Assembly (NCBI GenBank): GCA_963761655.1
Contig: CAVXHI010000003.1
Location: forward strand, 558,001 to 622,000
From: RYN-122 sp963761655
GTDB lineage: Bacteria > Actinomycetota > Actinomycetes > Mycobacteriales > SCTD01
Direction of reading: 5' to 3'
DNA: 64,000 bases
Shown: positions 52,518 through 61,415 of the stretch, piece by piece
Position numbering within the stretch: the stretch's first letter is position 1
How the letters are laid out: each line of letters begins with the position of its first letter
Translations under genes and position numbers: made by a program
Notes under the pieces: generated by a model
What the model saw: the letters and a program-made list of their open reading frames with translations, nothing else
Database searches by the model: none
Told to the model about the DNA's origin: nothing

Positions 52518-52954
52518 CGGCCCAGGACGGCTACCGGACCCTGCTCCACGACCGGGTCTCGCCGGCCCTGCGCGGGCTGGGGCTGCGCGGGAGCACCGGG
52601 CGCTACGCGCTGCCGCACCCCGACGACTGGGCGCTGCTCGCGTTCCAGAAGCACCGGTCCGGGAGCCGGGACGAGGTGCTGTTCACGGTCAACCTGCTCG
52701 TCGTGCCGCGCGACGCCTGGACGGCGCACCGGGCGGCGACGCCCGGACTCCCCGGGACGCCGCAGGCGGGGCTGCAGACGGGCGGCCCGGAGTGGCAGGA
52801 GCGGATCGGCTTCCTGCTGCCCGCGCGGCTGGACCACTGGTGGACGCTCCGCACCGGCGAGGACGCGGGGCCCGTGGGCGACGCCGTCGTCGCGGCGCTG
52901 ACGGACTACGCGGTGCCGGCCCTGAGGGACCGGCTGAGCGGGTCCTGCCGGTAG
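52514..52954 (+). CDS. DUF4304-like protein
   Basis: A 146-residue protein: YRTLLHDRVSPALRGLGLRGSTGRYALP at the start, LLAFQKHRSGSRDEVLFTVNLLVV near residues 41-64 and DHWWTLRTGEDAGPVGDAVVAALTDYAVPAL at the end. The pattern (an N-terminal helix with a L-x-x-x-G-F/L turn, a central strand with W-x-x-x-x-F-Q) fits DUF4304, whose function is not known. Coupled to the APH-like gene by an ATGA overlap; the 3' end overlaps the convergent peptidase by 49 bp. Confidence 0.72.
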   Translation: MTAQDGYRTLLHDRVSPALRGLGLRGSTGRYALPHPDDWALLAFQKHRSGSRDEVLFTVNLLVVPRDAWTAHRAATPGLPGTPQAGLQTGGPEWQERIGFLLPARLDHWWTLRTGEDAGPVGDAVVAALTDYAVPALRDRLSGSCR

Positions 52955-53667
52955 AACCGCTGCAGCACGTCGTACAGCGCCGGCTCCCAGGCCGCCAGCT
53001 CGCGCGGCTGCTCGAAGAAGACCTCGGTCGCGACGGCGAAGAACTCGCCGGGGTTCGTCGCCCCGTACCAGCGCATCGGCGGCCGGGGCTGCCCGGCGAC
53101 GAGGTCGTCGTAGACGTCGGTGCAGACGCGCACCCAGTCCTCCCGCAACGCCTTCGGCAGGACGGGCGTCCCGTCGACGACGCCGTCGAGCATGTCCAGC
53201 TTGTGCGCGAACTCGTGCAGCACGACGTTGTAGCCGGGCTGCGTCCCGTGCGCCCCGGCGAGCACCATGTCCCACGCCAGCACCACCGGACCGCGACCGC
53301 CCTGCGCCAGCCCGACGACGGCCATCCGGTCCGCCGCGACCGTCCCCGCCGACGGCCCGGGCTGCTCCCCGGGCGCGAACAGGGTCGTGGGGTGGACGAC
53401 GACGGCGCTGACCCCGCGGAAGTGGTCGAGGCTCAGCCCGAGCACCAGCAGGGCGGCCTGCGCGGCGATGACGACCTCGACGGTGTCGTCGGTCTGGAAC
53501 CCCTGCGCGGCCTCCCAGCGCTTGCCGGACAGCAGCTGGTCGGTGTCGCGGAGCAGCCGCTGCTGCTCGTCGGCCGTCAGCGTCGGCCAGACCGCCAGGT
53601 GCTCGCGCACGATCTGCTCGCCGTGCTCGGGCAGGCCCGGTCTCCCGGACGGCCAGCGGAACCTCAC
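52906..53667 (-). CDS. MtfA-like (M90) zinc peptidase
   Basis: A 253-residue cytosolic peptidase of family M90. Zinc motif VVLHEFAHKLDMLDG near residues 149-163 (HEFAHxLD is diagnostic), with the Glu ligand in NPGEFFAVATEVFFEQP near 205-221. MtfA in E. coli binds the Mlc repressor and has weak peptidase activity; here the partner is unknown. GTG start 53667. The N-terminal helices (LPEHGEQIVREHLAVWPTLTADEQQRLLRDTDQLL) are typical. Divergent from the crotonase gene with a 34-bp gap. Confidence 0.88.
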   Translation of the reverse strand: MRFRWPSGRPGLPEHGEQIVREHLAVWPTLTADEQQRLLRDTDQLLSGKRWEAAQGFQTDDTVEVVIAAQAALLVLGLSLDHFRGVSAVVVHPTTLFAPGEQPGPSAGTVAADRMAVVGLAQGGRGPVVLAWDMVLAGAHGTQPGYNVVLHEFAHKLDMLDGVVDGTPVLPKALREDWVRVCTDVYDDLVAGQPRPPMRWYGATNPGEFFAVATEVFFEQPRELAAWEPALYDVLQRFYRQDPLSRSLRAGTA

Positions 53668-53689
53668 CGCCTCAGGTCTACCTCAGCCG

Positions 53690-53701
53690 TACGGTCGGCC
53701 G
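53690..53701 (+). promoter_or_regulatory. Leaderless -10 for the crotonase gene
   Basis: TACGGT at 53690-53695, 6 nt before GTG 53702, no ribosome site. Confidence 0.6.
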
Positions 53702-54499
53702 GTGACCTCCACCGACGCCGTCCGGGTCGAGCGCGACGGGCCGGTGACGACCGTGCTGCTGCACCGGCCGGAACGGCGCAACGCGGTCGACGGCCCCACG
53801 GCGACCGCCCTCGCCGCCGCCTTCCGCGCCTTCGACGCCGACGACGCCGCCTCCGTCGCCGTCCTGCACGGCGTCGGCGGCACGTTCTGCGCGGGCGCCG
53901 ACCTGACCGCTCTCGGCACCGACCGCAGCAACGCGCTCTCCGTCGACGGCGACGCCCCCATGGGCCCGTCCCGGATGCGCCTGTCCAAGCCGGTGGTCGC
54001 CGCCGTCGAGGGGCACGCCGTCGCGGGCGGGCTGGAGCTGGCGCTCTGGTGCGACCTGCGGGTGGCCTCCGAGACCGCGGTGTTCGGCGTCTTCTGCCGC
54101 CGCTGGGGCGTGCCCCTCATCGACGGCGGCACCGTCCGGCTGCCCCGGCTGATCGGCGCGTCCCGGGCGATGGACCTCGTGCTGACCGGCCGCCCCGTCG
54201 ACGCCCCCGAGGCGCTCGCGATCGGGCTGGCGAACCGGGTCGTCCCCGCCGGCGGGGCGCTCGCGGCCGCGCAGGAGCTCGCCCGGCAGCTGGCCGCCTT
54301 CCCGCAGACCTGCCTGCGCAGCGACCGGCAGTCGCTGCTCGACGCCGAGGGGCTGAGCGAGGCCGACGCCCTGGCCCAGGAGTTCGCCCACGGGCAGGCC
54401 GCGGTGTCGCAGGAGGCCCTCGAGGGGGCGGCCCGGTTCAGCGCGGGCGCCGGCCGGCACGGGACGTCCTCGGACCCGTCGTCCCCGTCGGCGCGCTGA
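53702..54499 (+). CDS. Enoyl-CoA hydratase/crotonase family protein
   Basis: A 265-residue crotonase: VLLHRPERRNAVDGPTATALA near residues 18-38, oxyanion block GVGGTFCAGADLTALGTD near 59-76, VVAAVEGHAVAGGLELALWCD near 98-118 and FCRRWGVPLIDGGTVRLPRLIG near 130-151. The first catalytic Glu site reads CRRWG and the second DGGT (Asp instead of Glu), a pattern of crotonases without confirmed hydratase activity. Leaderless start. Followed by a 102-bp gap, then the large secreted protein. Confidence 0.87.
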   Translation: MTSTDAVRVERDGPVTTVLLHRPERRNAVDGPTATALAAAFRAFDADDAASVAVLHGVGGTFCAGADLTALGTDRSNALSVDGDAPMGPSRMRLSKPVVAAVEGHAVAGGLELALWCDLRVASETAVFGVFCRRWGVPLIDGGTVRLPRLIGASRAMDLVLTGRPVDAPEALAIGLANRVVPAGGALAAAQELARQLAAFPQTCLRSDRQSLLDAEGLSEADALAQEFAHGQAAVSQEALEGAARFSAGAGRHGTSSDPSSPSAR

Positions 54500-54601
54500 G
54501 CTGCGGAGAACGTCTCGGGCAGGAGCGGCACGAGAGCGGTCGAGACAGGCGAAGATGCACCGTCCGCGCGTACACGCGGCCCCCACTCCCCTGGAGCCCC
54601 C

Positions 54602-57600
54602 GTGCCCCGTCCCCGCTCCCGCACCCTGCCCGGTCTCGCCGCAGCCGCCGGCCTCGTCCTGCTCTCGTCCCTGGCGGTCCCCGCCGTGTTCGCCTCCACC
54701 CCGGCCGACTCCGGCGTCCTGGTGCCCAGCCCCACGCCCGGCGTCGTCACCGCGTCGTGGTCGGGCAGCGTCGGCGGCGCGAACGCGGACGGCGACTGCA
54801 CGCAGAGCCTCGACGACTCGCTGAACGACCACCACCCGTTCTCCATCGCGGTCCCGGACGGCTTCCCGTTCGACCTGGAGCTGAGCGTGACGGAGTCGGC
54901 CACCGCCGCCGACTCGATCCTCACGGTCACCAGGGGCGGGACGTCGCTGGGCTCCTCCGACGACGGCGCCGTGGGCGGGGTCGAGTCGTACTCCTCGAAG
55001 ACCGTCACGTCCGGCGACTACGACGCGATCACCTGCGCCTTCGCCGGCGCGAGCCCGTACACCGCGACGCTGACCCTGCGGACGGTGTCGCGGAACGCCA
55101 CGGGGCCGACCGGCGGCACGAGCACGACGGCCACGCCCTCCACCTACGCCAACTACTCGCTCGCGAGCGTGGCCGGCACGGACCAGTCGGGCGAGCCGAG
55201 CGTCGGCGTCGACTGGAAGACCGGCAACGTCTACTTCCAGGCGAACCTGAACACGGTCAAGGCGGTCTTCCCGGCCACGCCCACCGCGACCTCCGCACCG
55301 CCCGTGCTGACCGACGTCAGCTGCCTCGCGACGACGGTGCAGTCGCTGGACCCGATCCTGTTCACCGACAGCACCACCGGGCGCACCGGCGTGAGCCAGC
55401 TCGTCGCGAACCCGGCCGCGTTCAACAGCATCACGACCTTCTTCGACGGCAACCCGACGACGGTGCAGCCCACCTGCATGCCGAGCGAGGGCAGCGGCCC
55501 TGCCGCCGGGCCTGACCACCAGACCCTCGGCGGCGGTGCCTACCCCAAGCCTCTGCCGACCGGCGTCGTCCCGCTGAGCAGCTACCCGCGGGCCTTCTAC
55601 TACTGCTCGCAGGCGATCGTGGCGGCCCTCTGCGCCCGCAGCGACGACGGCGGCGCGACGTTCACCAACGGCACGCCCCCGTACACCACGGCCGACGGCT
55701 GCGGCGGGCTGCACGGCCACGTCCGCGTCGGGCCGGAGGGCAACGTGTACCTGCCCAACAAGGCCTGCAACGGCCACCAGTCGCTCTCGGTCAGCCGCGA
55801 CGCCGGCACGACCTGGACGCAGGAGGCCGTGCCCGGCTCGACGGCGGGCGCGACCGACCCGTCGGTCGCCGCGGACCGCGCCGGCAACGCCTACTTCGGC
55901 CGCATCGACGGCGACGGCAGCCCCGTCGCCTCCGTCTACGACCCGGTGGCCAAGACCTGGTCCGACCCGGTCCGCGTCGGCGAGGCCATCGGGATCAAGA
56001 ACTCGGTCTGGTCCGAGATGATCGCCGGTGACGACGGCCGGGCGGCCTTCGCCTTCGTCGGCACCACCACCCCGGGCGACCGCAACGTCGAGGGCTTCGG
56101 GGTCGACCCCGCGGACGCCACGACCTACGCCAGCGGCACCTTCGACATGTACCTCGCCACGACCGTCGACCGGGGCCGGACCTGGAACACCGTCGACATC
56201 ACCCCGAGCGACCCGGTCCAGCGCGGCCAGATCTGCACCAACGGCACGACCTGCACCGCCGGTCGCAACCTGCTCGACTTCAACGACATCACGGTCGACA
56301 AGGCCGGGCGCGTGATCCTGGCGTACGCCGACGGGTGCACCGCGGCCTGCGTCACGAGCCGGAAGGTGGCCGACAACAAGCAGACCGCCCAGGGCTACCT
56401 GGCGCACCAGACGAGCGGGCCGCTGCTGTTCGTCGGCTCCGAGAGCCCGAGCACCGGCGCCAGCCCGACGCCGTCGAGCCCCGCGCCGTCGAGCCCCGCC
56501 CCGTCCAGCCCCGCACCGTCCAGCCCGGCACCGTCCAGCCCGGCCCCGGTCGACCCGCTGCCGTCCAGCCCGGCGCCGTCCAGCCCCGCACCGTCCAGCC
56601 CCGCACCGTCCAGCCCGGCCCCGGTCGACCCGCTGCCGTCCAGCCCGGCACCGTCCAGCCCGGCACCCACCGGTCCCGCCCCGACCGGCCCGGCACCCAC
56701 CGGTCCCGCGCCGACCACTCCTGCACCGACCAGCGCCGTCCCGGTCGACCGGTCCGGGCAGTACCACGCGATCACCCCCCAGCGGCTCCTCGACACCAGG
56801 ACCGACCGCACACCGGTGAGCAGCGTCGTCGACCGCGGGCTCGTCGTCCGCGGTGTCGGCGGGGTCCCGGCTGTCGGCGTCAGCGCCGTCGTCCTGTCGG
56901 TCACGGTGCCGCAGACCAAGCAGGCCGGCGACCTCGAGGTCTTCCCGCTCGGCCGCAAGCCGCAGGTCCGCACCAGCAACCTCAACTGGCCGCGCCGGTC
57001 GACCGTCTCCAACCTCGTCACCGTCGCGGTCGGCGACGCCGACAAGGTCGCCCTGTCGGTCAACAGCGGCACCGTCGACGCCGTCGTCGACGTCCTCGGG
57101 TGGTACGGCGACCAGACCGACACCTCCGGCGCGCGCTTCACCTCCGTGGTGCCGCGTCGGGTGCTCGACACCGGGGGCGCCGCGGGCCGGCTCGCTGTCG
57201 GCGACGACCGCCGGGTCGTCCTGCGCGGTGTCGGAGGCGTCCCGGACCGCACTGACGTCAGCAGCGTGGTCGTGAACCTGACCGCCGAGGGCGTCCAGCA
57301 GTCGGCCGACCTCCAGGTCTTCCCGACCGGCGCCCGCCCCGCGCGGCGCACCAGCAACCTCGGCCTGCTCAAGGGCCGCACCTCGGCCGCGCTCGTCAAC
57401 GCGACGCTCGGGCAGGACGGCAGCATCGGCCTGTCGCTCTCGCGCAGCAGCGCACGGGTCGTGCTCGACGTCGTCGGCTACTACAGCGCGAGCGGCGGCC
57501 GGTTCGTGCCGATGACCCCGGTCCGGATCCTGGACCGCGGCTCCGTCACGGCCGGTCAGGACCGGCCCGAGCAGGTCGGCGGACGCAACGGCATCCCGGC

Positions 57601-57841
57601 CGACGCGGCCAGCGTGGTCACGAACGTGACCGCCGTGGGCGCGACCCGCTCCCTGGACCTGCAGGTCTACCCGACCGGCGCCAGGCCGGCCGTGCGCACG
57701 TCGGTGCTCAACCTGCGGCCGGGCCAGGCCGTGCCGAACCTCGACGTCGCGGGCCTCACGGGCGGCTCCCTGTCGCTGTCGGCGAGCACCGGCCAGGTGC
57801 AGGTCATCCTCGACGCCGTGGGGTACTTCACCGCCAGCTGA
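54602..57841 (+). CDS. Large secreted Asp-box (sialidase-like propeller) protein with Pro-rich stalk and three C-terminal repeats
   Basis: A 1079-residue exported protein. Signal peptide about residues 1-31 (LAAAAGLVLLSSLAVPAVFA). Residues 40-165 resemble an Asn/Thr-rich beta domain. Residues 180-615 look like a beta propeller with Asp-box turns: ARSDDGGATF near 345, SVSRDAGTTW near 398 and TTVDRGRTW near 520 (S-x-D-x-G-x-T-W). Residues 620-715 are SSPAP repeats, a stiff stalk. Three repeats of 110-115 residues end it, each opening (I/V/M)-x-P-x-R-(L/V/I)-L-D and closing V-L-(G/D)-(W/V)-x-(G)-(Y/W)-Y: about 720-836, 845-960 and 967-1079. Sialidase residues (FRIP, catalytic Tyr/Glu) are not seen. 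Probable surface or glycan binding. Confidence 0.82.
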   Translation: MPRPRSRTLPGLAAAAGLVLLSSLAVPAVFASTPADSGVLVPSPTPGVVTASWSGSVGGANADGDCTQSLDDSLNDHHPFSIAVPDGFPFDLELSVTESATAADSILTVTRGGTSLGSSDDGAVGGVESYSSKTVTSGDYDAITCAFAGASPYTATLTLRTVSRNATGPTGGTSTTATPSTYANYSLASVAGTDQSGEPSVGVDWKTGNVYFQANLNTVKAVFPATPTATSAPPVLTDVSCLATTVQSLDPILFTDSTTGRTGVSQLVANPAAFNSITTFFDGNPTTVQPTCMPSEGSGPAAGPDHQTLGGGAYPKPLPTGVVPLSSYPRAFYYCSQAIVAALCARSDDGGATFTNGTPPYTTADGCGGLHGHVRVGPEGNVYLPNKACNGHQSLSVSRDAGTTWTQEAVPGSTAGATDPSVAADRAGNAYFGRIDGDGSPVASVYDPVAKTWSDPVRVGEAIGIKNSVWSEMIAGDDGRAAFAFVGTTTPGDRNVEGFGVDPADATTYASGTFDMYLATTVDRGRTWNTVDITPSDPVQRGQICTNGTTCTAGRNLLDFNDITVDKAGRVILAYADGCTAACVTSRKVADNKQTAQGYLAHQTSGPLLFVGSESPSTGASPTPSSPAPSSPAPSSPAPSSPAPSSPAPVDPLPSSPAPSSPAPSSPAPSSPAPVDPLPSSPAPSSPAPTGPAPTGPAPTGPAPTTPAPTSAVPVDRSGQYHAITPQRLLDTRTDRTPVSSVVDRGLVVRGVGGVPAVGVSAVVLSVTVPQTKQAGDLEVFPLGRKPQVRTSNLNWPRRSTVSNLVTVAVGDADKVALSVNSGTVDAVVDVLGWYGDQTDTSGARFTSVVPRRVLDTGGAAGRLAVGDDRRVVLRGVGGVPDRTDVSSVVVNLTAEGVQQSADLQVFPTGARPARRTSNLGLLKGRTSAALVNATLGQDGSIGLSLSRSSARVVLDVVGYYSASGGRFVPMTPVRILDRGSVTAGQDRPEQVGGRNGIPADAASVVTNVTAVGATRSLDLQVYPTGARPAVRTSVLNLRPGQAVPNLDVAGLTGGSLSLSASTGQVQVILDAVGYFTAS
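56471..56745 (+). repeat. Tandem DNA repeat encoding the SSPAP/TGPAP stalk
   Basis: About 15-bp units (TCCAGCCCGGCACCG and variants), including a duplicated larger block that contains CCGGTCGACCCGCTG at two places. In-frame copy number changes would lengthen or shorten the stalk. Confidence 0.8.
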
Positions 57842-57852
57842 TCGGGCACCGC

Positions 57853-57883
57853 GCGGCCGCCGTCCCTGCAGGGCGGCGGCCGC
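57853..57883 (+). terminator. Long hairpin terminator after the secreted-protein gene
   Basis: GCGGCCGCCG (57853-57862) and CGGCGGCCGC (57874-57883) are perfect 10-bp arms around a self-complementary CCCTGCAGGG. This is 12 bp after the stop codon. Confidence 0.8.
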
Positions 57884-58052
57884 CGGGCTGTCCGGCCGAC
57901 ACCTCGAGGGAGGGCGACCACGCTGCTCGACCCGCCTGCCGCCCGTGGCCGGGTCAGGGGGAGCCGGGGAGCTGCGCGGGAGCGCCGTCCGCCGTGCCGG
58001 ACCCGTCCGAGTCCGCGTCCGGAAGCGGGACGCCGCCCGACCTCCCCGCTCC

Positions 58053-58065
58053 TAGGGTGCGCACC
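58053..58065 (+). promoter_or_regulatory. Leaderless -10 for ada
   Basis: TAGGGT at 58053-58058, 7 nt before ATG 58066, no ribosome site. Confidence 0.55.
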
Positions 58066-59136
58066 ATGGACCTGGACGAGCTCCGCTGGCGCACGGTCGT
58101 GGCACGGGAGCGTCCGCAGGCGGGGCAGAGGCCCGCGTTCCTCTACGGCGTGACGACGACCGGTGTGTTCTGCACTCCCGGGTGCCCGTCGCCCCGGCCG
58201 GACCGCGCGAACGTCCGCTTCTTCGACACCGCCCAGCAGGCGGTCGAGGCCGGTCTGCGGGCCTGCCTGAGGTGCCGGCCCGAGCCGGGAGGCACCCCGC
58301 GGAAGGACGCCGTGGCCGTCGAGCGGGTCGGCCGTGCCTGCGCCGCCATGCTCGAGGCGGGCGGACCGGTGACGGCACCCGACCTCGCGCGGCTGCTGGA
58401 CGTCAGCTCCCGCCAGCTCGGCCGCGACTTCCAGGAGCAGCTGGCGCTCAGCCCCCGGGCCTTCGGGCAGGCCGTCCGGAACGGGCACGCGCGCAGGCTG
58501 CTGCAGACGCACGAGCGGGTCGTCGACGCCGTCTTCGCCGCCGGGTTCGGGTCGACCCGGGGCTTCTACGAGACCACTGCGCCGACGCTGGGCATGAGCC
58601 CGGCGGACTACGCCGCAGGTGGTGCCGGGCAGGTGCTGCGGTGGACCAGCACGCGCACGCCCGTCGGCACCGTCCTGGTCGTCGCCGGGGACCTCGGCCT
58701 GTGCCAGGTCCACGTCGGTGAGCAGGAGACGGTGCTGCTCGCCCAGGTCCAGGCCGAGCTGCCCGGCGCGCGGTTCGTCCGGGCCGACCTCGAGCTGGCC
58801 GAGACGGCAGCCGCCCTGACCGCCCTCGCGAGCGGGGCCCCCGCCGACGCGCGGCTGCCGCTGGCCGTCACCGGCACCGCCTTCCAGGCGCGCGTGTGGT
58901 CGGCGCTGCAGCGCATCCCGGCCGGCCAGACCCGCTCCTACGCGGCCGTCGCCGCCGACGTCGGAGCACCGGGCTCGGCGCGCGCGGTCGCCCGGGCCTG
59001 CGCCACCAACCGGCTCGCCCTGGTGATCCCCTGTCACCGCGTCGTGCGCTCAGACGGGAGCCTGAGCGGCTACCGCTGGGGCCTCGCCGTCAAGCAGCAG
59101 CTGCTCGACCTGGAGACCGCGCACGTCCCCGCCTGA
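58066..59136 (+). CDS. ada: Bifunctional Ada: DNA-repair methyltransferase and AraC-type regulator
   Basis: A 356-residue Ada protein. N-Ada zinc/methyl-acceptor domain: GVFCTPGCPSPRPDRANVRFF near residues 32-52 and ACLRCRPEP near 70-78 give the four Cys, of which the first accepts methyl from DNA phosphotriesters. AraC-type HTH about 95-180 (VTAPDLARLLDVSSRQLGRDFQEQLALSPRAF). O6-methylguanine-DNA methyltransferase domain about 190-350, with the acceptor Cys in LALVIPCHRVVRSDG (PCHR) near 325-339. It repairs O6-methylguanine and activates adaptive-response genes. The ATG at 58066 is chosen over upstream starts because the family begins here and a -10 lies directly before it. Confidence 0.94.
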   Translation: MDLDELRWRTVVARERPQAGQRPAFLYGVTTTGVFCTPGCPSPRPDRANVRFFDTAQQAVEAGLRACLRCRPEPGGTPRKDAVAVERVGRACAAMLEAGGPVTAPDLARLLDVSSRQLGRDFQEQLALSPRAFGQAVRNGHARRLLQTHERVVDAVFAAGFGSTRGFYETTAPTLGMSPADYAAGGAGQVLRWTSTRTPVGTVLVVAGDLGLCQVHVGEQETVLLAQVQAELPGARFVRADLELAETAAALTALASGAPADARLPLAVTGTAFQARVWSALQRIPAGQTRSYAAVAADVGAPGSARAVARACATNRLALVIPCHRVVRSDGSLSGYRWGLAVKQQLLDLETAHVPA

Positions 59137-59282
59137 GCACCGCGGCCCTGGCGCCACCGGCGTCCGTCGCCTCGACCCGCGGTGTCCGCCGGCGACCGAC
59201 GGGGTCCTCGACGGCGCAACCCGCTGGACACCGCTGAGACGCTCACCCCGGACCACGTGGTCCTCGTCCCCCGGGAGTCCTC

Positions 59283-59747
59283 GTGCGTCCGTACAGCTCA
59301 CTCGACGGCCCGGACGTCGTGTCCCTCGTCGTCGCCGCCGGGATGTTCACCGAGGACGAGGCCGCCTTCCTCGCCGAGGGGGCGCTCGAGGACACCGACG
59401 ACGGAGCGGCCTGCTTCGTGGACGACGCCGAGGACGGCCAGGGCCTGGCCTCGGTCGTCTTCTACCGGCCCGAGGAGGCAGCCGACCGGGCGTACGACCT
59501 GACGATGATCGCGGTCCGCCCCGACCTGCAGGGCGGCGGCCGTGGCGCAGCCCTGATGCGCCACGCCGAGGCCGACCTCCGGCAGCGGGGCCAACGCCTG
59601 CTGGTCGTCCGCACCTCCGGCACCGGGCAGTACGAACGGACGCGTGCCTTCTACCGCCGCCTCGGCTACGCGGAACAGGCGCGGGTCCCGGACTACTGGA
59701 CCGACGGTGACGACCTCGTCCTGTTCCTCAAGCGCCTGGACACCTGA
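59283..59747 (+). CDS. GNAT-family N-acetyltransferase
   Basis: A 154-residue acetyltransferase. Acetyl-CoA motif A: TMIAVRPDLQGGGRGAALMRHAEADLRQRG near residues 80-109 (Q-G-G-G-R-G-A), then VVRTSGTGQYERTRAFYRRLGYAEQAR near 112-138 (motif B, FYxxLGY). The N-terminal helices (VVAAGMFTEDEAAFLAEG) suggest the subgroup that acts on small amines or peptides. GTG start, after GGGAG. No operon partner; convergent with the PaiB gene. Substrate unknown. Confidence 0.88.
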   Translation: MRPYSSLDGPDVVSLVVAAGMFTEDEAAFLAEGALEDTDDGAACFVDDAEDGQGLASVVFYRPEEAADRAYDLTMIAVRPDLQGGGRGAALMRHAEADLRQRGQRLLVVRTSGTGQYERTRAFYRRLGYAEQARVPDYWTDGDDLVLFLKRLDT

Positions 59748-59793
59748 GACACACCCGGCGCAGCTCACGGGTCCCAGGAGAGTGCTCCGGGGT

Positions 59794-59816
59794 CCTCGGC
59801 GGGGCGCCGGCCGAGG
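59794..59816. terminator. Hairpin between convergent GNAT and PaiB genes
   Basis: CCTCGGC (59794-59800) and GCCGAGG (59810-59816), perfect 7-bp arms and 9-nt loop, centrally placed in the 111-bp convergent gap. It can serve both genes. Confidence 0.55.
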
Positions 59817-59858
59817 GTCTGAGCCGCACCGCCGTCCGCCCCGAAGCGCGCCTGCGGG

Positions 59859-60497
59859 TCAGTCGAGCGCGCCGTCCGGCACCGGTCGGGCGCCCTCGAC
59901 GGCGGCGGCCAGCCGGTCGTCGCCCTCGGCCTGCAGCCCCGCGACGACACCGTCGACGTCGGCGTCGCTGCGGTTCTGGCTGAGCTTGGCCTTGGCGTCG
60001 ATCCCGGTGATGACCAGCTCGACGCCGACGATCGCCCGCAGCTGTCCGGCGTGGAAGCGGGCGGGCGCGTCGTCGACCGACCACGGCTCCGGCCGGCCGT
60101 CCTCGAAGGCCGCGGTCAGCCGTCGGACGACGTCGTCGACCCAGGCGGGGTCGTCGTGCACCACCAGGCGACCGCGCACGTGGGCGACGAGGTAGTCCCA
60201 GGTCGGGACCACCCTTCCGTGCTCGCGCTTGCTCGCGTACCAGGACGGCGACACGTAGCCCTGCGGGCCGCGCAGGATCACGAGCGCCTCGCCCACCACC
60301 GGCTCCTGCCACTGCGGGTTGTTGCGGGCGAGGTGCCCGACCAGCGAGCCGGGCCCGTCCTGCGCCGGGACGTGCAGCCACGGCAACGGCGTGGACAGCA
60401 GCCCGACCGCCGTGGAGGTGACGAGGTCGGCCAGGCCCGGGCGCAGCAGGTCGGCCAGCTGCGCGTCGTCGGCGGCGAAGTGGGCGGGCACGTACAC
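59859..60497 (-). CDS. PaiB-like FMN-binding split-barrel regulator/protein
   Basis: A 212-residue protein of the FMN-binding negative transcriptional regulator family (PaiB). VYVPAHFAADDAQLADLLR is the classic N-terminus, followed by LVGHLARNNPQWQ (split-barrel flavin site), VILRGPQGYVSPSWYASK near residues 78-95 and VVPTWDYLVAHVRGRL near 100-115. In B. subtilis PaiB represses sporulation and protease genes; whether this one binds DNA or works as a flavin or haem enzyme is open. GTG 60497 lies 6 nt after CACCGT on the minus strand (leaderless-like). Confidence 0.88.
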   Translation of the reverse strand: MYVPAHFAADDAQLADLLRPGLADLVTSTAVGLLSTPLPWLHVPAQDGPGSLVGHLARNNPQWQEPVVGEALVILRGPQGYVSPSWYASKREHGRVVPTWDYLVAHVRGRLVVHDDPAWVDDVVRRLTAAFEDGRPEPWSVDDAPARFHAGQLRAIVGVELVITGIDAKAKLSQNRSDADVDGVVAGLQAEGDDRLAAAVEGARPVPDGALD

Positions 60498-60521
60498 GCG
60501 ACGACGGTGCCACACCTCGGC

Positions 60522-61412
60522 TCAGACGACGCCGCGCGCGACCTCGGTCAGGGCGGTCAGGGCCGCCGCCACCCCGGGCACCCGCCGGGAGTCCGGCCGC
60601 AGCAGGACCTCGACGACCAGGCCGTCGACCTCCGGCACCTCGAGGGCCTGCACGCCGGTGCTGCTGGCCAGCCCGACCGCCCAGCGGGGCAGCAGCGCGA
60701 CGCCGAGCCCGCGGGCGACCAGGCGCTGGACGAGCACGTGGTCGTCGGTGGCGTGCCGGACGTCGGGCACGAAGCCGGCTGCCGCGGCGCAGCGCAGGAG
60801 GTGGACGCGGCAGCGCGGGCAGCCACCGACCCAGGCGGCGCCGGACAGCTCGGCCAGGGACCGCACGGCGGGTGCGCCCCTCGGGACCACGACGACGACC
60901 GGGTGCGTCAGCAGGGGCAGGCGCAGCAGGTCGCCCGGCACGTCCTCGCGGTCCCGCTCGTGCCGGAACACGACGGCGAGGTCGACGTCGGCTCCGCGCA
61001 CCGCGGCCTCGGCCTCCGGCGGCTGGAGCTCCTCGAAGCGCACCTGCAGGCCGGGCGCCCGCTCGCGCAGCGCGACCAGCGCGTCGGGCAGCAGCACCGC
61101 CGCAGCGGTCGGGAACGCGGCCAGCCGGACCGTCCCGCCGGCCAGCCCGGACAGCGCGCCCAGCTCCTGCTCGGCCGCAGCCAGCCGGTCGGCGACGGCG
61201 TCCGCGTGGCCGACGAGCACCCGGCCGGCCTCGGTCAGGGCGACGCCGCGGCCCGCCCGGACCACCAGGGCCGTCCCTGCCTCGGCCTCCAGGGCTCGGA
61301 CCTGCTGCGCCACCGCGGGCTGGGTCAGGCCGAGACCGCGGGCGGCCGCGGACAGCGACCCCGCACGCGCGACGTCGCGGAGCAGGAGCAGCCGCCGGGG
61401 GTCCACCACCAC
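60522..61412 (-). CDS. LysR-family regulator divergent from an aspartate/glutamate-type racemase
   Basis: A 296-residue LysR protein. HTH: LLLLRDVARAGSLSAAARGLGLTQPAVAQQVRALEAEAGTALVVR at about residues 7-51. Effector domain from about 90 (GGTVRLAAFPTAAAVLLPDALVAL), with an odd cysteine cluster GGCPRCRVHLLRC near residues 203-215 that may bind metal or sense redox; the cluster is seen, its role is guessed. The GTG at 61412 is the first of three in a row. Divergent from the racemase by 76 bp, so it probably controls it. Confidence 0.88.
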   Translation of the reverse strand: MVVDPRRLLLLRDVARAGSLSAAARGLGLTQPAVAQQVRALEAEAGTALVVRAGRGVALTEAGRVLVGHADAVADRLAAAEQELGALSGLAGGTVRLAAFPTAAAVLLPDALVALRERAPGLQVRFEELQPPEAEAAVRGADVDLAVVFRHERDREDVPGDLLRLPLLTHPVVVVVPRGAPAVRSLAELSGAAWVGGCPRCRVHLLRCAAAAGFVPDVRHATDDHVLVQRLVARGLGVALLPRWAVGLASSTGVQALEVPEVDGLVVEVLLRPDSRRVPGVAAALTALTEVARGVV

Positions 61413-61415
61413 ATG

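Noticed and set aside
56471..56745. Possible CRISPR-like repeat array
   Set aside because: Units are 15 bp with no unique spacers, stay in frame and code SSPAP inside a secreted protein.
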